From: Hypsibius dujardini
Taxonomy: Eukaryota; Tardigrada; Eutardigrada; Parachela; Hypsibiidae
NCBI GenBank assembly: GCA_001579985.1
Contig: LRSR01002664.1
Coordinates: forward strand, 1-36,034
Direction: 5' to 3'
DNA length: 36,034 nt
Shown here: piece by piece, positions 1 through 11,459 of the stretch
Layout: every line of letters begins with the position of its first letter
How positions within the stretch are numbered: position 1 is the stretch's first letter
Made by a program: the position numbers and the translations under genes
Notes under the pieces: model-generated
Database searches by the model: none
What the model was told of the DNA's origin: nothing
Seen by the model: the letters and a program-made list of their open reading frames with translations, nothing else

Positions 1-96
1 TCTTCTTTCCTTTCTTCCAGTTTATTTCTCTAACGGTCTTTACTATCAGTCTAATAAACTTGTTAAATATCCAACTGACGGTTGGTAGACCTAACA
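1..96 (+). repeat. 3' end of an LTR, cut by the window edge
   Basis: Bases 1-96 match 11202-11297 closely, from a pyrimidine-rich stretch ending in TTCCAG, through an AATAAA signal, to a terminus ending CCTAACA. At 11.0-11.3 kb this sequence is the right end of a 318-bp TG...CA element with target duplications, so this is the 3' end of a second LTR copy. I see no convincing tRNA primer site just after base 96, so it is more likely a 3' or solo LTR than a 5' LTR. The rest lies outside the window. Confidence 0.65.
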
Positions 97-724
97 GTAT
101 GTAAGCATACGGCAAGCATGGTGGTCTTAGTCACCACTCATAAGGATAGGTATAAGTATAAGTCAGATACGGGGTCAAGCAGAATAGTGGCAACTATACA
201 CGTTTAGGCAACAATGGTGATGACCAGCCGGGGAGCCCTAAATACGTAAGGTCGCGCGTGTAATAAAACTGGCCCCTGATTTTATATAACGCGTTGTCCC
301 ATAATTAACCGGATCTAAAATATTAATCCTCAATAACTTTTGGTCAGGTTCATATGCATTATTATTGTAACGCATCCAATTCCTGTATACGGTTAGACAA
401 ACGCCATTGCATAACAAATCTACCCGAAAGCAACCTATAACACAAGGTTCCAAAGCAGTAGATAATTTGTTGCTGAAAATGCAGAATTTTTTTATTGTTA
501 TTTAGTTTCACATATAAGATACACGACAATTACAGTATTCGACAATGTATGTATTGTTATGGTTGAATTTTGAACTCACGTAACTGTGTATATATGTTAG
601 TTTTATTTTTGAATAATACTTGTTTGTCGCCCACTGAAACTCGGCGAGTATTAGAACAACTGAATTTTTAACGTTTCAGTGGTGAGAGATAGTGCACACA
701 TGCATAAGATATAAAATAGCAGTT

Positions 725-747
725 GATTAATTAATTAATTAATTAAA
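725..747. repeat. (TTAA)n microsatellite
   Basis: About five perfect TTAA/ATTA units in a row, inside AT-rich non-coding DNA. Confidence 0.85.
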
Positions 748-994
748 GTCGGTATAACCGGCGTAACGGCGTACTCGGCATTTGCACAAAGGACATTTGC
801 AATTTCAAATCTTGCCACGCGTGTTTTTATTTAATAACTTCCGTTTGAGCGGCATATCGCAAAATTTTGCCACTTATATCAAGTGAATAAGGGCAGTTGA
901 AAACGCTACTCCATTATGACAGGAAGTCGGCTACGCCAAAGACGTTGATTCTTTCGCAGTACCGATTATTTTAATTAGGTCGGCATTTATGCAG

Positions 995-1112
995 TTGTGC
1001 TAGCTATGCAGATTATGCCGATCATGCAAGTCATGCCGGTATATCGATTGTGCCAGCTATGCAGGTTATGCCGATCATGCAAGTCATGCCGGTTATATCG
1101 ATTATGCCAGCG
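995..1112. repeat. 53-54 bp tandem repeat, about 2.2 copies
   Basis: Units start at 995, 1048 and 1102. Each begins TTGTGC or TTATGC and contains a run of ATGC-type words (GCTATGCAG, ATGCCGATCATGCAAG, TCATGCCGG) before a TATCGAT. The first two units differ at only a few bases. Shorter TATGCC words continue in the flanks up to about 1240, so this may be the core of an older array. Confidence 0.8.
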
Positions 1113-2833
1113 GTGCCCAGGTACAACTTACTGTATGCTAGATTGACTACCCCCAAATTCATTATTATTGCACGTTATTGGCAACCGGGCATTGCATTTT
1201 AGGCAAACTGAAGCCTGTTATGCCAATTATGCACGTATGCCGAGTCCATGGATACAGCGTTGCTCTTCAATGTCGTTGTTTTAAAACTCGCCAGTATAGT
1301 TTCACTTAGCCATCGTGAGGTATTTATCATTAGCACTGGAATTTTGGTCACTTGCTCCACAGGGACCTTAACCCACCACGCCGCCGCTATGACGGCGAAA
1401 TAGTTACCGTACGATGGAGTGGTTTTTGCTGACGGATGGCACTATCAACGAAATATACCGGTACCTTCATTGAATAAATCGACTGATTGACTCAGGTTTA
1501 TTGACAAAGGAATTTACCGTTCCCTCCTGCGAGGGCCAGCCTTGCGCAGTCAGTCTGTTAAAATTCGGCGGAAGAGCACATACTTGTTTTTTCAAGCTAT
1601 ACACACGTTTCAGCTGTGGTTAACCGCTTATGTAAGGCTGTTTCTTGTGAAAAAACCGTACCTTGCCATAAATCAATCAACCAGTCTTATACAAGTTTGA
1701 AATATAGCCCCATATTCCGGTCATTCTTCAACACCATCGGAACTGGAGCAGTGGCTGGCATCCAGGCAACTGGGTGGTTACATTTACAGATCTATGCCAT
1801 GTAGTGTCTTTACAACAGAACGACCCCAAGGTCAGACAGACACGCGGGCAAGCAGGCAGACAGGCAGGCTGGAACGCAAACGCACAGCCAGACTGCAAAT
1901 CTACGGACAGGTAGGCATATTCAGTTATTTCCACTGCTGAAGTAAGGGAGCTACCTGGTCGGTTGGATGCACGCTTAACCCTGGGAGTCCTATCTTTCAG
2001 GTCTTAGAGACCGTAGCCACAATCCACGTCCTTTCGTTCATTGGTGGTGCATATTACGTTCTCGTTTTTATTTCCTCAAAAATTCCCATGCGCGTACAAG
2101 TGGCTCATCAAATAACGCTTGTCGGGCTGAACGCAAAGAACCGCTATGAAATGTTAAAAGTGCTGCTTTTGTGTCTCTTGTGAAACTTCACACCTATTTT
2201 AGCGGTCAAGTTTTTCATGAGGGAAAATCAGAGACCCCCGCCGCAAATGGTCCTAATTAGAAAAGCACAATGCGTAATAAGCGCGGGAAATCCTGTACGA
2301 CACAAAATGTTTATTATGAAATGCTTTCATTTTTTTTCGACAAAAAAGCGCCGATGATTGTTATTTCGATTATCAGAGTCAAGATTTTTCGGAACACAAA
2401 CTATTACTATGCACTCCAAATTATTTCCAAGTATCGGATTGTCTCTTGGAATATTGTTTCTCATACAAAATGGATCCGTTTTCCGCTCTGTATATCTTTT
2501 TACTATAAATTCAAAACTGGAAATGTAAAGTTCCCGTGAGCCGAGATACATTAAAGTAAAATTAGTCACTGCTAAATGCATTAACATCAAATAATGCATT
2601 TGCTTACTTTCTTCTAACACCACGAAGAAGCAATGTCCAGGTAGTCATGATCTTACGAAATCTCGTACAGTTTGAATGGTTAAGTTATTGACGACTAATT
2701 AGAGTTTCGATTGACGTGAGTGCTCTTTTTGTCGGCTTGTTTTAGCCCATGCCCTACAAATACAAATACGAGAAATGTTTTGCTCACCTTGATTACGGTA
2801 TTGCGAGATAACATTTACAGTCACAAGCATATA

Positions 2834-3380
2834 CAGCTGTGTTTGAAACAGCTTCCGGCTGTAAGTCGGACCACCCTCTTTTGGCGTAAACATAGACCAC
2901 CCTATTACATTGGTGAATTCCCACAAACCATGAGCGACAAAATTGATTGCTTGATTTTCCAACGGCTCATTTGAATATTCTTTTTATTGATCGATTGATT
3001 GAAAATGACACCTCCTCAACCTGTTATTCCACGGAAAGTCAGGGTAATTTTTTAGATGCACGGTGGAGGGAAGACCCATCGAGAAATCGGCGGTTATTTT
3101 GGCTAATGTGGAATCGGTTCCGAAAAGTGTTGGACCGGCACGACCAGAACGACATCCCTCTGAAGGAGCCCTGACTTTCCGTGGAGTAACAGGTTGAGGA
3201 GATGCCGTTCTCAATCAATCGATCAATAAAAAGAATATTCAAATGAGTTGTTGGAAAAATCAAGCAATCAATTTTGCCGCTCATGGTTTGTGGGAATTCG
3301 CCAATGCAATAGGGTGGTCTATGTTTACACCAAAAGAGGGTGGTCCGACTTACAGCCGGAAGCTGTTGCAAACACAGCTG
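2834..3380. mobile_element. Fold-back (long inverted repeat) element, Tc1/mariner-like, TA target
   Basis: Two inverted arms of about 211 bp (2834-3044 and 3169-3380) begin and end with CAGCTGTGTTTG / CAAACACAGCTG and flank a 124-bp centre. TA lies on both sides (2832-2833, 3381-3382). Copy B has the unoccupied site near 13315-13330, so the element entered after the duplication. The arms and centre keep scraps, in shifting frames, of what looks like the helix-turn-helix start of a Tc1-type transposase (PRKVR, then GKTHREIG, then FRKVLDRHD). This is a non-autonomous derivative; the Tc1 assignment of the coding scraps is tentative. Confidence 0.8.
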
Positions 3381-4222
3381 TATCATGAAGAGCGTCAATA
3401 TTAAATTTTTAAGCTTGTTTCTCCCCGAAAACAACGGAAATTTCTTTATTCCATTAAGGGGATAGTAGCGGCTGCGAAGGGAATTCAACCTGAGCTCAAG
3501 GTCCAGGCATGTTTCGTTCTTCTTGTCACAAAAAATGTGTGAAATCATTCATGTTTTATTGTTGCTCTTTTTGCATTGGAAACGATCGATGACTTGAGCT
3601 TGATGGCTCCGTACCAGGTCATTGCGAAATGTGAATTCAAGCAAGTGCTGAAGTTTCTCAAAATAGCATTTTGCGACATAAGAACTGATTCACACGTATA
3701 ATTTACAAGATAGACAGTAGTCATTGTAAAGTTCCAAACGGAAAGCCAAAACAGCTTGACAAACGAAAACTTAGTTGATATAAGTTTCTGTGTAGTTCGA
3801 ATTGAAAGTCGAGTCGTTGTTTTTCAGCTTTTCATCTTTTTCCCCATCCATCAGCACCAGCTCCTGCAAAATGCCAGCATTCTTCTCATTAAACTTTTGA
3901 TAAGGCTCATCCATGAGCAGGTAATCTTGCAGGTTTTCCGCAGACACCAACTGGTCCAGGCTTTCTCGCAACTCGGCGAAGGTTGGTCGATCTTTCGACT
4001 GCAGGTTCCAACATCGCCGCATTACAACGTCGCTAAATACATAAAACCAAATGAGATTTCAGCAATGAATATCGATTGTCGCTTACAGAAGTTTTCATTT
4101 TAATATGACGAGCGTTTTTTATGAAAAACGTGTTGTTTTTCTCCAAAAAAGTTGATAATTCATAAGGGTGATTTGTTATTTCAACATTTGTTTGGATACA
4201 AAATGGCAGGGACGAAAACCTA

Positions 4223-4474
<252 letters not shown>

Positions 4475-4860
4475 CTATGTCATATGCAACACATAATTAT
4501 TACCGAACAACTAAACCAGTATGACAAAGTGAGTTCTGATTTATTTCTTAGTAGCAGTAACTGTACCTGCGAGTTTCCGAGTACATAGTCGGACTTCCTC
4601 TGACGGGCCATGCCGAAATCGCCAACCTTGACAATTTTTGCATTGGAAACTAAAACATTTCTGATCGCCAAGTCTCGGTGAATGATGCTGCGCGACACAA
4701 GGTACTCCATCCCTCGAGTGATCTGGTAGGCGAAGCTCATGAGATCCTTCGTCGCGAGTAGAAGGTTATCGAAGTTCCCATTTGCGTGATCACTCTCGAT
4801 TGAAATTCGTTCCGCATTGGATTGTTTTAACTCAGCATGCAACCGGTCAAATGGAATTTA

Positions 4861-5780
4861 CATTTACCGCTGGGTGCAATAGATTGATTACTTGATTTAA
4901 AGCCGTTTGCTTTCTCTTTTGGTGGATTGTTGATTGATTGATTGTGACTGTAACGAAGAGCTCCTGTCGAACAACAGCAATCGTTCGAAACAGCTTCTGC
5001 AAGAACGTACTCGTTTGCTTCACTGGAAAAAACAATTCATCGTCTTCGATGAATTCCGTATCGCTGCACCGCAAGCTGCTTTCAATGAAACCTCCGAACG
5101 AAACGTTAAAAGATAACCAAAAAAAACGCTAATCAAGCAGAACAAGCGGTAATCAAGTAACTCATTACATTACCTAAGACAGAGGTCGTTTCAGCTCTTT
5201 CTCGATATCCGTAGTTTCCTTTTCGAACGTGTCAGAACCGAAATATTCAATGATAAATAAACCAAGAACTTTCAATGAATTGATGCCCATTATATTTTTT
5301 GGAAGAAAAAAGAATAAACTTAATCCTAAAAAAGCGACACAACACAACACAACAAACAAGATGACGATTTTAATCAACAATCAACTGAATAAAATGACAG
5401 AAGGTATTATATTGAACAAGCAATCCATTGCACAGGCAATGAAACGATTGCTTTTAGCGACAACTCTTCGTTCCAGTCTCAATCAATCAATTAGTCTGGT
5501 TTTTAAGTCGAACAAGGTCAGTCAATATACAATCAACCAAAAGAATTAGCAGAAGATTTTATATCAATCAATCAACTGATTGCACCCAGCGGTAAATGCA
5601 GTAAGACCGTTTCTAACTTTGAAATTTCACCAAAAATAATCGCCAATCTATGGTAATGAAATAAGTTTGTATTCATTTTATATTCATCATTTAAATATGT
5701 CTTGATAAAAAAAACATGTCCAAGGGATTCTAAATTCGGCACTTGAATACCATCTCAAGTGAGTAGAGTTCACATTCAAA
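4861..5780. repeat. Inverted-repeat element, copy A, left arm truncated
   Basis: Bases 4861-5010 are the reverse complement of about 5440-5596: both carry TTTACCGCTGGGTGCAAT at the outer edge, followed by TTGATT/CAATCAA-rich sequence. Copy B (about 17400-18290) shows that the arms extend roughly 170 bp further out. Here the outer left arm is missing, and the remaining left arm is fused directly to a kinase exon at 4856. The right flank, from 5597 on, matches copy B, so the insertion predates the duplication. Confidence 0.65.
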
Positions 5781-5839
5781 ACATCAAAACTGCTATTCGA
5801 GCACTTCGAACGAAGGGATGGGGCTTTTTAGCTCCATGA

Positions 5840-6340
5840 AGGGGCTCATTTAGGGTGTTTACAAGTCGGAACACTGCAGGACCCCTCGCGGTAGAGCGAT
5901 TGGATGGGCCAAGGCTCAAAATGTATGCTTTTCAAATTCGAACCAAAAAATCGGTCTATTGTTGTTCCTAACCATTTGGAAACTTGTGGAGATGTGGGCG
6001 TCTGATTTTGAGCTCTCATTAATAATCACAAGCAGGATGTCAAACACTTTGAAGAGTATATTGTAGTCTAAATATGATGGAAACACTGAATTTTTTGAAA
6101 ATGTTTTGAAAACACATGGCGTCTTTGGAAAGCAGACCCTCACAACCGCGGCCACAGCTTTCAAAATAATCAGGGACAATAGACCGATGTTTCGTTCAAG
6201 TTTGATAATAATCCGTTTCGACCTTTTGCACACCCCTTGCAGTGCCGTGAGGGTCTTGGTTCCGATTTGTAAGGACCACAAATCAACCTCTGGTCCCTCA
6301 CTGCCTATTGCAGGTGCTAGATTCGGGCATCACACAATCA
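5840..6340. repeat. Dispersed repeat (also at about 18365-18800 and 28080-28460)
   Basis: A stretch starting around ACAAGTCGGAACAC with a following AAACACTG...GAAAACACA segment is shared with copy B. A more diverged version occurs at 28080-28460, outside the segmental duplication, which shows it is a dispersed element rather than just part of the block. Reading frames across it differ between copies, so I do not call a gene. Confidence 0.5.
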
Positions 6341-6886
6341 GGAATTTAATTGGAAAACCGTACATGCGGTAGCTATCTTTCAGCCCGGGCACACTTTTCA
6401 CTAATGATACCTGCCACTTGTTATCAAGACATGATCTGTCCGATTAGTTCTTGGAATAAATTGCAGGCAAGTCTCTTCCGCAAAGACCTTCATTGCTTCC
6501 AGAACAGGTTTTTGACACACTGGCCAAAGTGCTTTGAAAACATAAAACCGTAATTGAAGCCTATGAGGCCGATATAGGCGATTTAAGGTTCACATACCGT
6601 AGCTTTTGCTGACCATTTAGGGAATGACTACTACGTCATTTATCTTCGGCCATAGGTGGAACTCGTTGAAACCTAAACCTCCCTTTGTGACCTATGAGTG
6701 ATGAATATTCTTTTTGGGACATGCGTAGGAGTGAAATTATTGCTAATTGCGCTGGCCTCAAACTTCAACGCTTTCTTCTACGTACCGAGTGGTCAGGGCT
6801 AGTTTCCTGGGACTTTGTAGTAACGCGAATCCTATTGGCAAACAGCGACATTAACTCCAACCCTAACCGAACGAAACAACATTGTA

Positions 6887-8209
6887 CGAGGGGCATGCTG
6901 AAATGATTGAAAGTCCATTTTTAAAAAATAATGGGCGACGAAGTTTTAAAATCTGAAGTTTTATTCGGAACCAGTAAGGTATTATGAATAAGAAATAAAA
7001 GTTTCAGTGCGGTTGGCCAACAACTGGCCAACGGGCAAACGCAATAGCGAAGCTCACTTGTAAAAACGTAAACAATCAGTCGATCGATTATGCATCGTGA
7101 TAAAAAAGCTCTCCGAAGCGCTGCCTTCCCCTCTTGAATGTTTTAACCGTTTGAAAGTAACTTTTGGAGACTTGGCTCCATCTATTGCAACCGCCTGGAG
7201 ATACTTTCATCAATTTCGGGCTGGAAGGATTGATCCGGAAGTTCGATCATCTTCAGGACGCCCCGCAACTGCAGTGACGCTCGCAAATGTCTCCGAAGTT
7301 CAGCGCCTCATCAAACAAAATCCTCATGGAACATGTGAGTGGATGGAGCAGGAATTGGGCATCGGATCCTCAGCCTTGCAAGTCAGTTTTCATCGAAAGT
7401 TGAAAGTCAGGAAGGTCTGTGCCAGATGGGTTCCTCACAAGCTGTCAGACGACCAAAAACAGACACGCAAAGACTTTTCGGAGCAGATGCTCGAGATATT
7501 CAGCAAAAATCCCGAAATCAGCCTCAAACGGATCATCACTGAAGATGAGACATGGACCTTCTACTACGACCCTCGTACGAAGCGAATGTCGGCGGAATGT
7601 ATTTTTCCTAGACAGGTTAGGCCAACGGTCGTGCGACGTGGGCGCAGCGTCAAGAAATCCCTCCTCGTCGTTTTCTTCGACTACAAAGGAATCTTCTGTC
7701 GCACAACATTTATTCCAACGCCAGGACGTAAGGCCATGAACTCTCACTTTTACATCACAAAATGTTTGATGAAACTGATAAAAAAGATCAGGCAAAAGCG
7801 TCGCAAGACTGGACTTCGCGGGCTTTTTTTGCTGCAAGACAATGCTTCCTGTCACACCTCCGCACCAACAACGAAATTCCTGAAAAAGAAGAAACTTGCC
7901 ACTCTCTCTCACCCGCCCTATAATCCCGACCTTGCACCGTGCGACTTTTTTCTTTTTCCCAAATTGAGGGAAATACTGAAGGGCAGGACTTTTTTGAATC
8001 AGAAAGAGTTGAACGGGGCAGTGACGTCTGCGCTGAACCAGCTCTCCAAGAATGGTTTTTTGTTTGTATTCCAGCAATGGCTAGCCCGGCTGAAGAAGTG
8101 CATTGAATGCAACGGAGATTATATTGAGAGATTCGAGTGAAATATTGTTTATAGGTTGTAAATAAAAGAAGATAAAAACGGACTTTCAATCTTTTCAGCA
8201 TGCTCCTCG
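6887..8209 (+). mobile_element. mariner transposon (1.3 kb)
   Basis: The termini are about 28-bp imperfect inverted repeats beginning CGAGGGGCATGCTGAAA on the left and the complement of CGAGGAGCATGCTGAAA on the right. TA flanks both ends (6885-6886 and 8210-8211). The length is typical of mariner, and the interior carries a transposase frame. The unoccupied site is visible in copy B at about 19372, so the insertion came after the segmental duplication and lies in what was the first intron of the copy A kinase gene. An AATAAA lies just after the transposase stop, near 8160. Confidence 0.93.
7090..8140 (+). pseudogene. mariner transposase, N-terminal frameshift
   Basis: From about 7130 to 8140 a single frame encodes most of a mariner transposase. 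It has the linker motif WVPHKL, the catalytic aspartates in TEDETW, LQDNASCH and PDLAPCDFF, and exactly 34 residues between the second and third, as in the D,D34D class. This frame has no upstream ATG at the expected place. The likely start, ATG at 7090, opens a different frame (MHRDKKALRSAAF) and meets a stop at 7135. The intact mariner at 32.6 kb, starting MVKCCQALRAAIF, aligns across the two frames, so an indel near 7125-7135 broke the N-terminal DNA-binding domain. The C-terminal catalytic part is otherwise intact. It is probably inactive unless translation starts downstream. Confidence 0.85.
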
Positions 8210-8433
8210 TATGTACAAATGAATCACGAAACTTTCTAATTTCCTGGCATTTTTTGCCGTCCCATATCTGTGGCTGAGGCGTCATCGTTCTCTCCCATAC
8301 CGGTCTACGTAAACAGCGATAAAACGGTCTACTGAAAATGATACTTTAGGATCATTGTATGTCCCGTTATTTTCAAGATGGTAAACCATAGCTTGAATTG
8401 TGCCCTAATATCAACGTTTCAATGCACAATGCA

Positions 8434-9315
8434 CCCTGAAGTGCTTGCTGCAGCGCGCACGAAAACAACTACGCAAGCATGAGTTGGTCCTGATTGCTGT
8501 GCTTCCTAGCGGTGTCACACAAAGTTTCGATTCGATCAGGAAAGGCAGAGCGACCACAGTTTGCGGATTTCGGAAATTGCGCGCCGCAGTCTACATACCT
8601 TTGTCCTGTCTACACTCATAACCACAAACTTAATGGCTGCATGTGACGCTCACTCTTTTTAAGAGCGCTTAAGTAAATAGGAGTGGTCTGAGTTTGAGTG
8701 AAAAAACATTGCTTTCAGGACATACCGTCCATCCATCTGATAAATGTTCTGTACGAGGTGTCGGCCAATTCCTAGCCGCCAGTTTGTCCTGGCTTGAAAC
8801 GAGCCACTAGCCACCGCAATCCAATAGGCTGTGGTATTACGGTACTAGCGCTCCTAGTGGCTCGTTTTCAGTTAGGAAACGGGCGGCTAGGAATTGACTT
8901 GGCTCCTCGAGCATTTCTTTTTATTGCTTATTTGTATCATTGTTTTATGACAAGGTCGTCAAGGCCAGGTATACGTTTATTATGTACGTGACGGCGGTAA
9001 CACTCCCAGTCTCGGTTATTGACAAAAGGATTGTCCAGAAATCAGAATATTATGCTATTTCAATTGTGTGGACTGTATGACCAGACTTCATAACCTGTCT
9101 TACTCTGAACAAGCGCATAAATGATCAACCGCACGTTTCCGTATCGCCCCTAGAGCATACACAAGATGACGTACCTTGCGCCGATCTACTTACTATCCAT
9201 GCAGCACCTAATTTAAGCTGAAGAACCGTCCGTAGCGGTTTCAAAACTTTTTTCACAATTTGCGTTGGCTCAATCTCGCCAGGTACCGCAGTATACAATA
9301 CAATTGTCCGAGATA
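8434..9315. other. Gap between copy A and the next gene
   Basis: There is no convincing gene. It contains one small inverted-repeat element (8754-8909). The 3' end presumably holds the promoter or leader of the gene starting at 9316, but I see no clear TATA element. Confidence 0.5.
8754..8909. mobile_element. 156-bp MITE with mariner-like termini
   Basis: The ends are inverted repeats. The inner parts (CAATTCCTAGCCGCC...ACGAGCCACTAG and its reverse complement) match well over about 44 bp, and the outermost bases read CGAGG on both sides, as in the two full-length mariners of this window. TA precedes the left end, but the right flank reads AG, so the target duplication has decayed or the boundary is a base or two off. 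Confidence 0.65.
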
Positions 9316-10740
9316 ATGGACGAATTGGCAGGCGCTTTGAAGACAGTTCTCGCCCCGGTCGTCAAGGTCACACTGGGTAAACTGGTCAAAGCTGTTGGCA
9401 ACACGGAGACGCTCAAGACCAAGTTCAACTTAGGAGAGGAGGAGATTAACGCTAATGTGGACAAACTCTTGGGCAACGGATTTGCACAGCAGCTGCTTGA
9501 CATCGAGGACTTATTTGATAAATTCCAATTGGAATTGGAAAAGAGCATCAAGTTGGAGATTAAGGAACATAAGGTGCTTGCTGAGTTTCGCACATTACAG
9601 CAGCGCATCGTGGAGACCCAATTGCGATACACGAAATGGTTTGCAGACCCTGTGGACATTAATTTGCAACGTGCACTTCGCAAAGCCTATTTACGAAACG
9701 ATCCGGAAGGAGCTTTGCACTGGCTCCATCAACGCTTAACGGCGGAAGGTAGGGGTAAAACGCTCATCGACGACATCGCAACGATTTGTGGGCAAGACTT
9801 GCAGCAATTTGCGGGATGGGAGCAAGACATCTACCTGTTTGTAATTCAAGCCTGTAGTTTAAGTTTGGCATACTTATGGATCAACTCAACATCCTCCTAC
9901 TACCCTCCCGCTCTGAAATATGCCGGCGGTTGGGACGTTGCAGATCGCAATTCGGCAACAGTGACAACAAAAGTCTGTGAGCTGTCCAAATATGCGAGAG
10001 AAATACTAGCGGGATTGGAGTACGCAGATTTGAAATTCAAGTCCTGGTTTCTCTTCACCTGCAGGGATACGAAACATAAGAACTGCCCCGTCACCCCCGA
10101 CGGCCTTTGCAGTGAACTTGCGGTGAAAGTGTGTGACTTTGTCCGTCCGCTCTCTGACGTCCCGGCATTCAGCACCTTTCGCAAGCTGCAAAGGGAATTC
10201 AATTCCACCCAGAAGATACCTCTCGCGACTGCTCTGCGCGCAGACTATCCGCATTTTGAATGGTCCGTTGTGATTTCCATCTACACTGAGCCGGATACAT
10301 ACAGTGATCTGGGCCACGCGGTAATGTGGAGCCAAAGCATTGGCATGGAAACCAGTCCCTTCAACTGGGAAGAGAATATCAGCAGCAGAATCTCGTCTAG
10401 GGGACTCAAGTATGGGCAGCTTCACGTGAGAAAAAGGATTGAGCGACAATTGTTGGCCTCCGCGTACGCTGTCACGTGCACAGTTTTCTGGACTGAGAAA
10501 AAAAACGTCCCCGAGGGACATCTCATGAATTACTTCGAGGGGAATTATCGCAAAAGCACGTTGTTCTCTCATTCGTACGACTTGACTGCCAACTATTCCC
10601 AAAGCCCTGTCTGCATGGTCGATTTGGCGGAATTTCAAGATGTCACGTTTCCGGTTTCCCGATGCTTTCGTCAATTAACTCTCACTTGGCCAAAGACATT
10701 GACCATGCAAGACACCTCTATAGTTCCATTATTTCAGTGA
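9316..10740 (+). CDS. Intronless protein of unknown function, about 474 aa
   Basis: One uninterrupted frame runs to TGA at 10740. It is open upstream to about 9220, but its first ATG is at 9316 (MDELAGALKTVLAP), so I start there; an unseen 5' exon remains possible, since CAG acceptor-like sites lie just upstream. I do not recognise the family. Roughly the first 110 residues look strongly helical and amphipathic, rich in Leu, Lys and Glu (KFQLELEKSIKLEIKEHK). The middle has a Cys-containing stretch (FTCRDTKHKNC, then DGLCSELAVKVC). The C-terminal third looks more beta-like. There is no signal peptide or transmembrane segment, so I infer a soluble intracellular protein. Codon use looks like ordinary coding sequence. 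It lies between the two duplicated kinase blocks and was not duplicated with them. Confidence 0.75.
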   Translation: MDELAGALKTVLAPVVKVTLGKLVKAVGNTETLKTKFNLGEEEINANVDKLLGNGFAQQLLDIEDLFDKFQLELEKSIKLEIKEHKVLAEFRTLQQRIVETQLRYTKWFADPVDINLQRALRKAYLRNDPEGALHWLHQRLTAEGRGKTLIDDIATICGQDLQQFAGWEQDIYLFVIQACSLSLAYLWINSTSSYYPPALKYAGGWDVADRNSATVTTKVCELSKYAREILAGLEYADLKFKSWFLFTCRDTKHKNCPVTPDGLCSELAVKVCDFVRPLSDVPAFSTFRKLQREFNSTQKIPLATALRADYPHFEWSVVISIYTEPDTYSDLGHAVMWSQSIGMETSPFNWEENISSRISSRGLKYGQLHVRKRIERQLLASAYAVTCTVFWTEKKNVPEGHLMNYFEGNYRKSTLFSHSYDLTANYSQSPVCMVDLAEFQDVTFPVSRCFRQLTLTWPKTLTMQDTSIVPLFQ

Positions 10741-10979
10741 GCATTACAGTACCGGGGGGGGGGGTAAGACAAAAGGATTAATTTTTGTTGAAAAGGTTTG
10801 ACCTAACGGCCTAGCAGGTGCTATACACACATGGCCACAATACTAGGCCGCCCCCCCCCTGATTTAAAGCCCCTTTTTTATCGGCGCCCAGCAAAATGTT
10901 GTGGTCCACGTGTGAACCAACGTTGGCCATCGCGTGCCACTAGTGTTGGCAACTCACGGTTGCAAAATGTTATGTCCAC

Positions 10980-11297
10980 TGTTGGACCACGCCCAACAAG
11001 TCCCCATATCCAATCATTATAGCTCTTTAACTCACTAGTACCTTGCTAAGTTAGTAAGTCGATCTACCCTATTAACCCTATTCTGCTGCTACAGCTAATT
11101 ACTTGTACGTAATTCTGATGTATGTTATATTTACTATCACTTCTATAGTTAACACTTTACTATATAATCATGTTCTATTAGTTTTAGTGGTAGTTATACA
11201 TCTTCTTTCCTTTCTTCCAGTTCTCATTCTCTACATATCCATACTTTCAGACTAATAAACTTGTTATCTATCAAACTTCCTGTTGATAGACCTAACA
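10980..11297 (+). mobile_element. Solo LTR, 318 bp
   Basis: It begins TGTTGGACC and ends CCTAACA, so it has the TG...CA ends of an LTR with a short imperfect inverted end. It is flanked by the 4-bp direct repeat CCAC (10976-10979, 11298-11301). The unoccupied site is readable in the other arm of the host hAT element, as TTCACTGTTAAATAA. Inside are TATATAA at about 11161 and AATAAA at 11254-11259, in LTR order. There is no internal region, so it is a recombined solo copy. Its right end is shared with bases 1-96. Confidence 0.75.
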
Positions 11298-11459
11298 CCA
11301 CTGTTTAATAATGTTCCATTTGGGTCATACTACAGTATTTAAATATATTAAATTATGTATGTAATAAGTTTTATTTTTATTTTGTTAATAATATTAAAAT
11401 GAAGAATGACAATAATCATTTAAAAAATCGTATAAACAAGGCACAGTTTTAGGTTCTTT

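Larger units (their letters stand above)
97..2535. other. Non-coding stretch, no gene recognised
   Basis: No reading frame here shows a domain, a plausible splice structure or a homologue elsewhere in the window. It holds simple repeats (725-747 and 995-1112, listed separately) and a degenerate CAGA/GGCA-rich patch around 1829-1920. It ends where the homology to the 12.86 kb region begins. Confidence 0.6.

Noticed and set aside
2270-2623. Overlapping frames on both strands at 2.3-2.6 kb
   Set aside because: AT-rich sequence with chance open frames; not conserved in copy B.
7445-8285. Long minus-strand frames over the first mariner
   Set aside because: They are antisense shadows of the transposase; the catalytic motifs and terminal repeats fix the coding strand as plus.
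10006-10674. 222-aa minus-strand frame inside the unknown gene
   Set aside because: It is antisense to a longer continuous frame and has no domain or splice signals of its own.
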